A stretch of DNA of 64,000 nucleotides, from assembly GCA_947631115.1 (NCBI GenBank), contig CANRKB010000001.1, positions 148,059 through 212,058 on the forward strand. Direction: 5' to 3'. Each line of letters starts with the position of its first letter. The first letter of the stretch is position 1. Below are positions 32,524 through 40,767 of the stretch, piece after piece. This DNA is from an uncultured Clostridia bacterium (GTDB lineage: Bacteria > Bacillota > Clostridia > Oscillospirales > Ruminococcaceae). Below the pieces are notes generated by a model. That model was not told the DNA's origin and ran no database searches. It saw nothing but the letters and a program-made list of their open reading frames with translations. The position numbers and the translations under genes are program-made.

Positions 32524-35046
32524 ATGATGAAACGTCTGACAATCAGCATGGCGGCTCACGTTGACGCGGGCAAGACTACTCTTTCCGAAGCGCTTTTGTT
32601 CTACGCGGGCGAGATAAGAAAGCGCGGGAGAGTCGACAACGGCGACGCGTTTCTTGACACCAACTCGCAGGAGCGCGAAAGAGGAATAACCATTTTTTCT
32701 AAACAGGCGGTTTTAAGGCTTGGCGACGCGGAGTTTACGCTTTTGGACACGCCCGGACACGCCGATTTTGCGGCGGACGCGGAGAGAGCGTTTGCGGCGT
32801 CGGATTGCGCGGTGCTTGTGATAAGCGGCATTGACGGAGTTCAGAGCAGGACTCGGACTATAATGAGCCTTTTGGAAAGAGCCGAGCTTCCCGTGTTTAC
32901 TTTCGTAAACAAAATGGACATTTCGTATAAAAACAAAGAGGAGCTTATAAAGGAGCTGCGTTCGCTCGACAGGCGCTTTGCAGAATTTTCGAACAATATT
33001 TCGGAAACCGCCGCGGAGTATGACGAGGAATGTATGAACAGCTTTCTCGAAAGCGGAAAAGTTCCCGAAAGCAAAATTGCAAACGCCGTAAGAAACAGGA
33101 AAATATTCCCCGTTATGTTCGGTTCGGCGCTTAAAAACGAGGGCGTAGAACAGTTCGCAAAGCTTCTCGAAAAGTATGCCGAGCCGAAAGAAACTTACGG
33201 CGGCTTTGCCGCGCAGGTGTTTAAAATTACTTCGGATAAAAACGGCGTAAGAGAAACGCTTTTAAAGATAAACGGCGGCGGGATCCGCGTAAGGCAGGAG
33301 CTTGGCGGCGAGAAAATAAGTCAGCTTCGGATATACAGCGGAGCGAAATTTGCTCCCGCAGAAGAGGCGTTTGCGGGACAGGTCTGCGCCGTTACGGGGC
33401 TTTCAAAGACCTACGCGGGGCAGTGTTTCGGCGAGCAGAAGCCGCCTAAAGAACCGACCGTAAATGCCGCGCTTTGCTGCACGGTGCTTTTCGGAAGGGA
33501 AGTAAATATCCCCGACGCATATTCAAAGCTTAAAATTCTCGAAGAAGAAGACCCCCAGCTTCGGTTTTCTTTTGCGCACGGAGAGATAAACGTCAGCGTT
33601 ATGGGAGAGATACAGCTCGAAGTGCTGAAAAATATCATAAAGCAGCGTTTCGGGCTTAACGCGGAGTTCGGTGAGAGCAGGATAACCTGCCTTGAAACAA
33701 TAACCGCCCCCGTAGAGGGCGTGGGGCATTTCGAGCCGCTAAGGCATTACGCCGAGGTGCATTTGCTTTTAGAGCCGCTGCCGAGAGGGAGCGGGGTGGT
33801 GTTCGCGCGGGATTGCCGAAATCTTGACGAAAACTGGCAAAGGCTCGTTATGTCCGTCCTTCGCGAAAAAACGCATATCGGCGTTCTTACGGGTTCGCCC
33901 ATTACGGATATAAAGATAACTTTAAAATCGGGCAAAGCGCACTTAAAGCACACCGAGGGCGGCGATTTCCGCGAGGCGGCTTATAGAGCCGTGCGGCAGG
34001 GCTTGGCTTCGGCGAGTTCGCAGCTCTTGGAGCCGTTTTACGAGTTCACTTTGGAGATACCGCAGGCTTCCGTAGGGCGTGCGCTTTCCGATCTGCAGAG
34101 AATGGGAGCGGAGTTTTCTTCTCCTCAATCCGCAGGCTCGACAGGCTCAAACGCGCTTGTCGAGGGAGTTTGCCCCGTTTCGGAAATGCGGGATTATCAG
34201 AGAGAAGTCGCGGGTTACACTCACGGAGAGGGAAGACTTTCGTGCGTCATAAAGGGCTATCTTCCTTGTCATAACGCCGAAGAAGTTATAGAAAAAACGG
34301 GCTATGACTTTAACGCCGATGTTGAGGAAACCGCCGACAGCGTTTTCTGCTCAAACGGCGCGGGTCATATCGTAAAGTGGGACGAAGCGCCAAGGCATAT
34401 GCATCTTGCGAGCATTTTCGCAAAGCCGCGCGAGGCGACCGAAACCGAGATAAACTCCTATAAAGCACGCGCCGCTACGGACAAGGAGCTTATGGAAATT
34501 TTCGAGCGCACATATGGGAAAATAAACAAACGTAATGTCGCTAATGAGCGAACGATAATGCACCGCGACAGGCAGATAGAAAATGCCAAAGAAACAAAAA
34601 AGCCGATAAAGCTGAAAGAGTATCTTCTTGTAGACGGCTATAACATTATATTCGCGTGGGACGAGCTGAGGGAAATTGCCGCGCGCAATATGGACAGCGC
34701 GCGTATGAAACTTATAAATATTATGTGCAATTATCAGGCTTTTCGGCGCTGCGAGCTTATTCTTGTGTTCGACGCTTATCGCGTAAAGAGCGACAGGGAG
34801 ATAGAAACAATTGGCGGTATAACCGTTGTTTACACCAAAGAAGCCGAGACCGCCGACGCGTTTATAGAAAAGACGGCTCACATTCTCGCAAAGGACAGGC
34901 GTGTACGTGTAGCTTCCGACGACGGAATTGAACAGGTCATTATCGCGGGCGGGGGAGCAGAGCGCGTTTCCGCGGAGATATTAAGACTTGAAACCAAAGA
35001 AGTCGAACGGTCGATAAGGGATATACTTGAAGATCTGAACAGATGA
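32524..35046 (+). CDS. TetM-like elongation-factor GTPase fused to a NYN domain
   Basis: 840 residues (ATG at 32524; a second ATG follows directly). The N-terminal 640 or so residues are an EF-G-type translational GTPase closest to ribosomal protection proteins: AHVDAGKTT (G1), RGITIFSKQ (G2), DTPGHADF (G3) and NKMD (G4), then domains II-V. The C-terminal 150 residues from about 700 form a YacP/NYN nuclease-like domain (LLVDGYNIIFAWDE, LVFDAYR, TKEAETADAFIEK, VASDDGIEQ) with the expected acidic residues. Free-standing YacP is thought to be an endoribonuclease. The fusion suggests ribosome-linked RNA cleavage or quality control. It need not give tetracycline resistance. Confidence 0.88.
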   Translation: MMKRLTISMAAHVDAGKTTLSEALLFYAGEIRKRGRVDNGDAFLDTNSQERERGITIFSKQAVLRLGDAEFTLLDTPGHADFAADAERAFAASDCAVLVISGIDGVQSRTRTIMSLLERAELPVFTFVNKMDISYKNKEELIKELRSLDRRFAEFSNNISETAAEYDEECMNSFLESGKVPESKIANAVRNRKIFPVMFGSALKNEGVEQFAKLLEKYAEPKETYGGFAAQVFKITSDKNGVRETLLKINGGGIRVRQELGGEKISQLRIYSGAKFAPAEEAFAGQVCAVTGLSKTYAGQCFGEQKPPKEPTVNAALCCTVLFGREVNIPDAYSKLKILEEEDPQLRFSFAHGEINVSVMGEIQLEVLKNIIKQRFGLNAEFGESRITCLETITAPVEGVGHFEPLRHYAEVHLLLEPLPRGSGVVFARDCRNLDENWQRLVMSVLREKTHIGVLTGSPITDIKITLKSGKAHLKHTEGGDFREAAYRAVRQGLASASSQLLEPFYEFTLEIPQASVGRALSDLQRMGAEFSSPQSAGSTGSNALVEGVCPVSEMRDYQREVAGYTHGEGRLSCVIKGYLPCHNAEEVIEKTGYDFNADVEETADSVFCSNGAGHIVKWDEAPRHMHLASIFAKPREATETEINSYKARAATDKELMEIFERTYGKINKRNVANERTIMHRDRQIENAKETKKPIKLKEYLLVDGYNIIFAWDELREIAARNMDSARMKLINIMCNYQAFRRCELILVFDAYRVKSDREIETIGGITVVYTKEAETADAFIEKTAHILAKDRRVRVASDDGIEQVIIAGGGAERVSAEILRLETKEVERSIRDILEDLNR

Positions 35047-35053
35047 GGGAATT

Positions 35054-35716
35054 ATGAACATTGAGCCTATAGCGCATATTGAAAACGATTTTAAAGAAAA
35101 GTTCGGAATACCGCGACAGAGCGGCATCGTCGAGCTTAATTCAAGGATAGTTTTCGAGCCTCAATATTGCGACAAGAACGCTTTAAGGGGATTGTCCGAA
35201 TTTACACACATCTGGCTTATATGGGGATTTTCCGAGGCGAACGTGAGCGGCTTTTCGCCGACGGTGCGTCCGCCTAGACTCGGCGGGAATGTGAGAAAAG
35301 GCGTTTTTGCGACGCGTTCGCCGTTTCGCCCGAATTCTCTCGGACTCAGCGCGGTTAAGATAGTGGAGATATGCGAAGACTGTTCTATTATAGTAAGCGG
35401 CGCTGACCTTATGAACAAAACGCCTGTTTACGACATAAAGCCGTATCTGAGGTATACGGACAGTATACCCGAAGCTTCAAACGGCTGGGCGGAGGAGTTT
35501 ATAGGGAAGACGTCAAAAGTCGATTTTCCGAAAGAACTGCTTTTGAAAATACCCGAGGAAAAAAGAAAAGGTCTTATTCAGGCGCTTTCACAAGACCCGC
35601 GCCCGCAGTATCAGGACGCACCCGAGCGCGTTTATACGATGTCTTTCGGAGAGCAGCAGATTAGCTTTCGCATAGAGAACAACGCCGTGATCGTTGTTGA
35701 CGTTACCGAGGGCTGA
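35054..35716 (+). CDS. trmO: tRNA t6A37 methyltransferase TrmO (TsaA)
   Basis: 220 residues of the TsaA/VirR beta-barrel family, which methylates N6 of threonylcarbamoyl-A37 using SAM. Motifs are IAHIENDFKEKFGIPRQSG, LRGLSEFTHIWLIWGF and RKGVFATRSPFRPNSLGLSAVKI, with the C-terminal lobe DPRPQYQDAPERVY. It follows the GTPase gene by 7 bases. Both act in decoding, so co-expression is sensible. Confidence 0.92.
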   Translation: MNIEPIAHIENDFKEKFGIPRQSGIVELNSRIVFEPQYCDKNALRGLSEFTHIWLIWGFSEANVSGFSPTVRPPRLGGNVRKGVFATRSPFRPNSLGLSAVKIVEICEDCSIIVSGADLMNKTPVYDIKPYLRYTDSIPEASNGWAEEFIGKTSKVDFPKELLLKIPEEKRKGLIQALSQDPRPQYQDAPERVYTMSFGEQQISFRIENNAVIVVDVTEG

Positions 35717-35731
35717 TACCCTAAACACAAA

Positions 35732-35762
35732 AAGACGGAGAAATATTTCTCCGCCCTTTATT
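35732..35762. terminator. Bidirectional terminator trmO / rlmH
   Basis: CGGAGAAATATTTCTCCG (35736-35753), with A-rich and T-rich flanks, between converging genes. Confidence 0.75.
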
Positions 35763-35763
35763 A

Positions 35764-36222
35764 TTATTTATGGTATTTCATGTTCGCGTTTATGCTTACA
35801 GCTCTGTACGCCTGTTCAAATATCATTACCCTCGCAAGCGTGTGAGGAAATGTCATCTTCGACATCGACAGCCTCATATCACATTCGCGCTTAAAATTTT
35901 CGTCAATTCCATACGAGCTTCCGATAATAAAGCTTATCTCGGAAATATCCCTTATCTTTTCGGAAAGCTCCTCGCTGGACATCGCTCTGCCCTCGATACA
36001 CATCGCTATCTTTAAGCCCTTTGCAGACGCTCTCAGCTTTTCGGCTTCTTTGGCGAGAGCTTGGGCTATCTGAGTTTTGTTCGGGTCTTGCGGCAAAAAC
36101 GCAGGTTCTACTTCAACGACTTTCACCGCCGCAAACGCCGACAGCCTTTTTCTGTATTCCTCGCAAGCCTCTCGGAAATAGCTTTCCTTGGCCTTTCCTA
36201 CGGCAATAAAATTTATGTTCAT
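35764..36222 (-). CDS. rlmH: 23S rRNA pseudouridine-1915 N3-methyltransferase
   Basis: 152 residues of the SPOUT-fold RlmH (formerly YbeA/OrfX). It opens with INFIAVGKAKESYFREACEEYRKRL; the knot motifs are FIIGSSYGID and LSMSKMTFPHTLARVMIFEQAYRA. It modifies helix 69 of the large subunit after 70S assembly. Its start overlaps the dacF stop by one base. Confidence 0.96.
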   Translation of the reverse strand: MNINFIAVGKAKESYFREACEEYRKRLSAFAAVKVVEVEPAFLPQDPNKTQIAQALAKEAEKLRASAKGLKIAMCIEGRAMSSEELSEKIRDISEISFIIGSSYGIDENFKRECDMRLSMSKMTFPHTLARVMIFEQAYRAVSINANMKYHK

Positions 36223-37778
36223 TATTTCTTCGCCTTTGGAACAGACGGTTTTGAACCCTTTGAAGAGGTAGCCACTATTTTCTTTTTAGAACGGAAGTTT
36301 TTGCTATTACGTGTTCTGAACACTATGTTCAAAACAATAATGAGTATGACTAAAACTACGATGACCGCGCATACGGCTATAAATACGGGAGAAGATACTA
36401 TGGACTCTATCTTTCTGCGGTAAAACTCGCCTTGATCCACCGCCACATAACGCGCCGTGACAAGCGGGATCTCGGATACTACCTTATTTCCCATGACCAT
36501 CTGAAGATTTGCGGCGAAAATTCCCTGTTCAACAGGCGCGGTCATTTCGGCTACTTCTGGCTTTATCATCTGAACTATAGACTCCGCGCCGTCCATTTTC
36601 GGCAGGAGCGTAAAGAACTCGCCGTCGGTCACAAGCCCTACTTCGTCCGTTTCAGCGCCCATATCGACTTTAGCCGACATGATATATTCGTTCTTTCCTA
36701 TAACTCTCGCGTATTCAAATTCGGAATATGCCCAGTCGTAGAGAGCTTTATGGTCAAGATAAGTGTATTCGCTTGTGGGAACTTTTCCCTCTTCGTCATA
36801 AAACGGCGCGCCTAGAGTTACAAGAAGATATTCATAGTCGCCCTTTGCGCAGGTTGTCACAAGAGTTCTGAATCCTCTTGATTCAACTTTTTGCCATTCC
36901 GAACCGTTATATTGGAAGTATTCGTTTATGCTTCCCGTCTTTACGCCTTTAACTCCCTCGTAATAATACGGAGAGCTTGATTTCATCATCTTGTTTGTGG
37001 GAGTAACGGTATAGCCGTCGGGATTTATCTTGTTTGCGGGCATATCATACGACACCGCCTCGCAGATCTGTCTGAAACCCGGATAGTTGTCAAGAGCATA
37101 ACGCGTTATGAGATAAAGATCTCTTGCCGATGTATAATTTTCTTCGTCGTAAAGGCCGTGGGTGTTTGAAAAATGGGTGTTTTTGCAGCCGAGCTTTTCA
37201 GCCGTTTCGTTCATCATGTCTACGAAAATGTCAATATCTCCCGCGACATTATAGGCGATTATGTTCGCCGCTTCACAACCCGACGGAAGCATAAGCCCGT
37301 AAAGGCAGTCAAGGTATGTCAGGTTTTCCTGCTTTGTATCAAAGCCCGCCGTAGAAGCTCCGCGGTAGTTGGGATTATCTCCCCAGAACTCGTCGAAACA
37401 AACATAAGGACATTCAACTTTCTGATTAAAATCCGTAACGTTTTCAAAGCACACCAGCGCCGTCATGATTTTTGTCAGCGAAGCGGGCGTCATTTTTTCA
37501 TCGGGATTTTTCGAGCATACCACGATGTTTGTGTTTAAATTAACCATAAACACGCCCTCGCTGTAAAGCTCGTCGGTGTTATACAGGTTATATTGAGGAA
37601 GATCTCCGCTTATTTCATCGGACGCCGACGGCTCGGGAACAGGCTCGCTCGGTTCGCTCGGCGCGGAAGCTTCCGATTCCGACTCGGCAAAAGCGCTCAT
37701 GGGCGTAAAAGTTGTGCCAAATAATGAAATTAACACAAAAAAAGTAAAAATAATTGTGAACTTTTTTGTTTTTAACAT
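36222..37778 (-). CDS. D-alanyl-D-alanine carboxypeptidase (DacF/PBP5 family)
   Basis: 518 residues: signal peptide (about 1-31), an acidic/Pro linker, a class A carboxypeptidase domain and a C-terminal TM helix (about 470-492) with a basic tail. The active site is ASLTK (Ser100, Lys103), SGC at 166-168 in place of the usual SGN, and VKGVKTGS. It trims the terminal D-Ala from peptidoglycan stem peptides. The C-terminal TM replaces the amphipathic anchor of DacA. Promoter at 37858-37886. Confidence 0.92.
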   Translation of the reverse strand: MLKTKKFTIIFTFFVLISLFGTTFTPMSAFAESESEASAPSEPSEPVPEPSASDEISGDLPQYNLYNTDELYSEGVFMVNLNTNIVVCSKNPDEKMTPASLTKIMTALVCFENVTDFNQKVECPYVCFDEFWGDNPNYRGASTAGFDTKQENLTYLDCLYGLMLPSGCEAANIIAYNVAGDIDIFVDMMNETAEKLGCKNTHFSNTHGLYDEENYTSARDLYLITRYALDNYPGFRQICEAVSYDMPANKINPDGYTVTPTNKMMKSSSPYYYEGVKGVKTGSINEYFQYNGSEWQKVESRGFRTLVTTCAKGDYEYLLVTLGAPFYDEEGKVPTSEYTYLDHKALYDWAYSEFEYARVIGKNEYIMSAKVDMGAETDEVGLVTDGEFFTLLPKMDGAESIVQMIKPEVAEMTAPVEQGIFAANLQMVMGNKVVSEIPLVTARYVAVDQGEFYRRKIESIVSSPVFIAVCAVIVVLVILIIVLNIVFRTRNSKNFRSKKKIVATSSKGSKPSVPKAKK

Positions 37779-37857
37779 ATAGACAAACCACCCTTTTTGG
37801 TATATTATATATATAAAGACTTTTTTTTAAAAGCTGAAGACAAACATCTCACTTACT

Positions 37858-37886
37858 ATTATACATAATTAAACGCCGCTTGTAAA
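37858..37886 (-). promoter_or_regulatory. Promoter of the carboxypeptidase-rlmH operon
   Basis: Minus strand TTTACA (37881-37886), 17-base spacer, TATAAT (37858-37863). Confidence 0.7.
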
Positions 37887-37942
37887 TAGTTTTCTCGAAT
37901 TTGTAATAATTTTGTAATAATTTGTGGACTATGGAGGTATAG

Positions 37943-38674
37943 ATGATTTACATTACTGGAGATGTCCACGGCGATTTTTCGAGGTTCAAAGACCCGAAGC
38001 TCAGAAAGCTGAAAGCTAACGACGCGCTGATAATCTGCGGGGACTTCGGGTTTATCTGGAACGGCTCAAAAAAAGAGAACAAGATATTAAAGAAGCTGGG
38101 AAAGCTTAAGTATAACGTTTTGTTCGTAGAGGGCACGCACGAAAACTACGATCTTCTCGAAGAATATGAAACGAGCGAATGGTGCGGAGGAAAGACGAGG
38201 CTCATCTGCGGAAATCTCCGACAGCTTATGCGCGGACAGGTGTACGAGATAGCGGGAAAGAAAGTCTTTACATTCGGCGGCGGACAGACCGACGATATTT
38301 CCGACGTTGAAGAGGGAGTAAACTGGTGGAGCAGAGAAATGCCCGACGACGGCGAGTTTGAAGAGGGCGTTGAAAATCTCGAAAAAGCCGATAACAAAGT
38401 AGACTTTGCGGTGACGTTCGAGCCGCCCTCGGAAATGCAGGATTTCCTTACGGGGAGCGGCGATAAAAACCGCATAAATTCTTATCTCAGCGATATAATT
38501 AAGAAGCTGGACTTTAAATGCTGGTATTTCGGAAAACTCCATTTAAACAAAAAGGTGTCCTCGAAATATCATGCGGTATATGACGGTATTGTACCCGCAG
38601 ATCTCACAAAAATAAAAAAAGTCCGAAAGGATAAAAATAAACAAAATAAAAGTGAAAGAAAGGAAAAGGTATAA
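37943..38674 (+). CDS. Calcineurin-like metallophosphoesterase
   Basis: 243 residues. All phosphoesterase blocks are present: ITGDVHGDF, IICGDFGFIW, VEGTHENYD (with the His of GTHE in place of the usual GNHD) and a late FGKLHLN where GHxH is expected. A basic C-tail (KKVRKDKNKQNKSERKEK) may bind nucleic acid. Substrates in this superfamily range from phosphoproteins to nucleotides. Its stop overlaps the next start, a single-strand-nucleic-acid binding protein, which hints at a nucleic-acid substrate. Confidence 0.8.
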   Translation: MIYITGDVHGDFSRFKDPKLRKLKANDALIICGDFGFIWNGSKKENKILKKLGKLKYNVLFVEGTHENYDLLEEYETSEWCGGKTRLICGNLRQLMRGQVYEIAGKKVFTFGGGQTDDISDVEEGVNWWSREMPDDGEFEEGVENLEKADNKVDFAVTFEPPSEMQDFLTGSGDKNRINSYLSDIIKKLDFKCWYFGKLHLNKKVSSKYHAVYDGIVPADLTKIKKVRKDKNKQNKSERKEKV

Positions 38675-38910
38675 TGGCAGAAATTACTTATGAAATAACA
38701 AAGGAGCTCGGAGTAATATCCGAAAACGCAAAGGGCTGGACGAGAGAGCTTAATCTTGTCAGCTGGAACGGAAATCCCGCGAAGTTTGATATTCGCGACT
38801 GGAGTCCCGATCATACCCGTATGAGCAAGGGAGTATCTCTTACGGAGGACGAAATGAAAAAGCTTATAGAGCTTTTCAACGCCAGAAACGAAGAGGACAG
38901 TTTCGAGTAA
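38674..38910 (+). CDS. PC4/YdbC-like ssDNA-binding protein
   Basis: 78 residues with the YdbC/PC4 fold signature: EITYEITKELGVISE, WTRELNLVSWNGNPAKFDIRDWSPDHTRMSKGVSLT. Bacterial YdbC dimers bind single-stranded DNA or RNA without clear sequence preference. Coupled by one base to the phosphoesterase. Confidence 0.85.
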   Translation: MAEITYEITKELGVISENAKGWTRELNLVSWNGNPAKFDIRDWSPDHTRMSKGVSLTEDEMKKLIELFNARNEEDSFE

Positions 38911-38947
38911 ACCGAAAAAAGCATTACGCATAAGGATTTATAAAAGT

Positions 38948-39002
38948 AAAATATCAGACTGTCGAAAAGCCGATATAAACGGCGCTCGACAGTCTGATAT
39001 GT
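38948..39002. repeat. Inverted repeat related to R2 ends
   Basis: ATATCAGACTGTCGA and its complement TCGACAGTCTGATAT enclose about 20 bases. The CAGACTGTC arm resembles R2 termini. No U-tract follows. Confidence 0.6.
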
Positions 39003-39049
39003 TCTTGTATTCAAGTTTGTTTTAGTTAATTTAATTGTTGAGGGAGAAA

Positions 39050-40450
39050 ATGGCAAAAAGTTATGAAATAGATATGTGCAGCGGTTCGGTCTTAAAGAAA
39101 ATGCTGATGTTTTCGCTGCCGCTGATGGCGTCGGGAGTATTGCAGCTTTTGTTCAATGCCGCCGACGTTATAGTTCTCGGAAGATTTGCCGGCGACAATT
39201 CTATGGGCGCGGTAGGTTCTACAAGCTCGCTTATAAATCTTCTTACAAACCTTTTCGTGGGTCTTGCGGTAGGCGTAAACGTAATAGCCGCGCGCGCTCA
39301 CGGAGCGAATTCAAAACGCGACATGGAAGAAGCGGTACATACTTCGATGCTTCTTTCTGCGATTTGCGGAGTTATACTTGCGGTAGCGGGCTTTATATTT
39401 GCGCCGGAGATACTTAAACTTATGAACGCCACGGAAAGTCAACTGCCTCTTGCGTCAATGTATCTGAGGATATACTTTCTGGGTACGCCAGCGCTTATGA
39501 TATACAATTTCGGCTCGGCGGTTTTACGCGCTGTCGGAGACACAAAACGTCCGCTTTATTTCCTGACTGCGGCGGGAGTACTTAATGTTATACTAAACCT
39601 TATTTTTGTTATTTTGTTAAAAATGGACGTTGCGGGAGTTGCGCTGGCGACGGTCATTTCGCAGTGCGGGTCGGCGTTTTTGACGGTATTGTGCCTGATA
39701 AAAGAGCAGGGGGAGATACATCTCAATCTTAAAAATCTCCGCGTAATAAAGCGCGTGCTGATAGGAATAATAAAGGTCGGACTGCCCGCGGGGGTACAGG
39801 GCTGTATTTTTTCAATGTCGAACGTACTTATACAGTCGTCGGTAAACATTTTCGGAGATACGGTTATAGACGGAAACTCCGCCGCGCAGTCTATAGAGGG
39901 TTTCATCTATATGGCGATGAACACATTTTATCAGGCTGCAATATCCTTTACGGGGCAGCATGTCGGCGCAAGACGATACGACCGAATTCCGAGGATATTG
40001 TTCTGCGCGTTGGGCTGTGTTGTGACAACGGGGCTTGTTCTGGGCTGGTCGGCGTACTTTTTCGGGCATCAGCTTTTGTCGATATATTCGGGAAGCACCG
40101 AAGTAATAGAAGCGGGAATGAACCGCATGATGATCATATGTACAACGTATTTCTTCTGTGGAATGATGGACGTTATGGTAGGCATGATGAGGGGACTGGG
40201 TTATTCGACGGTACCGATGATAGTTTCGCTGATAGGAGCCTGCGGACTTAGAATACTTTGGCTTGCGACAATTTTCCAAATAGAGGCGTTTCCGTCGCCG
40301 TTTGGAGTTATAAATTTACATACGCCGTTTGGAATATATTTAAGCTATCCTATAAGCTGGGCTATAACCTTTATGGTGCATCTTATCTGTTATTGTGTGA
40401 TATGGGGAAAGGTAAAGAGGAAGCAGAAGCTGTCGGAGGCGAAAGGTTAA
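39050..40450 (+). CDS. MATE family efflux transporter
   Basis: 466 residues from ATG 39050 (GAGGGAG site). Twelve hydrophobic helices in two related halves, with the family start LKKMLMFSLPLMASGVLQLLFNAADVIVLGRFAG and the loop AVLRAVGDTKRPLY. It is a cation-coupled exporter of drugs or metabolites (DinF/NorM branch not resolved). It stands alone, followed by a long palindrome. Confidence 0.92.
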   Translation: MAKSYEIDMCSGSVLKKMLMFSLPLMASGVLQLLFNAADVIVLGRFAGDNSMGAVGSTSSLINLLTNLFVGLAVGVNVIAARAHGANSKRDMEEAVHTSMLLSAICGVILAVAGFIFAPEILKLMNATESQLPLASMYLRIYFLGTPALMIYNFGSAVLRAVGDTKRPLYFLTAAGVLNVILNLIFVILLKMDVAGVALATVISQCGSAFLTVLCLIKEQGEIHLNLKNLRVIKRVLIGIIKVGLPAGVQGCIFSMSNVLIQSSVNIFGDTVIDGNSAAQSIEGFIYMAMNTFYQAAISFTGQHVGARRYDRIPRILFCALGCVVTTGLVLGWSAYFFGHQLLSIYSGSTEVIEAGMNRMMIICTTYFFCGMMDVMVGMMRGLGYSTVPMIVSLIGACGLRILWLATIFQIEAFPSPFGVINLHTPFGIYLSYPISWAITFMVHLICYCVIWGKVKRKQKLSEAKG

Positions 40451-40489
40451 GGCGATTATTTTCACACTCAAAAGAGGATAGAGTTAGGA

Positions 40490-40700
40490 TAAGTTTTGAG
40501 CGGGGAAGCGCTCATATTTTAAAACCACACAACGAGCGTCGCACGAAAGTTTTTTGAAAGGGGAGTCCAGAGGGGAAAAATTTTTTTCAAAAAATTTTTC
40601 CCTTCTGGTCGCGGCTTCCCCTCTGGACTCCCCTTTCAAAAAACTTTTGCGCCGCCGCCCGTTTTGTGGTCTGAATTTAAACGTTGTTCGCCGCTCGTAA
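40490..40700. repeat. R4 element with a 32-bp perfect hairpin
   Basis: Arms 40546-40577 and 40616-40647 are perfectly complementary over 32 bases. The middle holds a second competing palindrome of A/T runs. Imperfect GAGCGGG..GCCGCTC ends (40492-40498 and about 40688-40694) may mark the element. The stretch 40536-40565 repeats at 12725-12750. Confidence 0.85.
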
Positions 40701-40703
40701 CAG

Positions 40704-40767
40704 TTTCCAGCCTCTAGCTTCTGGCAGCGTTATGCGCAAAGCGCATAATGCGTCTAGCCTCTAGAGA
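40704..40767. repeat. R3 CTAG-rich unit at the spoIVA 3' end
   Basis: CCAGCCTCTAGCTTCTGG, a GCGTTATGCGC-AAA-GCGCATAATGC hairpin, then GTCTAGCCTCTAGAG. The spoIVA stop codon (TAG on the minus strand) lies inside the last unit. Confidence 0.75.

Noticed and set aside
32524..35046. Tetracycline resistance gene
   Set aside because: Sequence is only TetM-like, fused to a NYN domain and placed among housekeeping genes; no leader peptide or mobile element around it.
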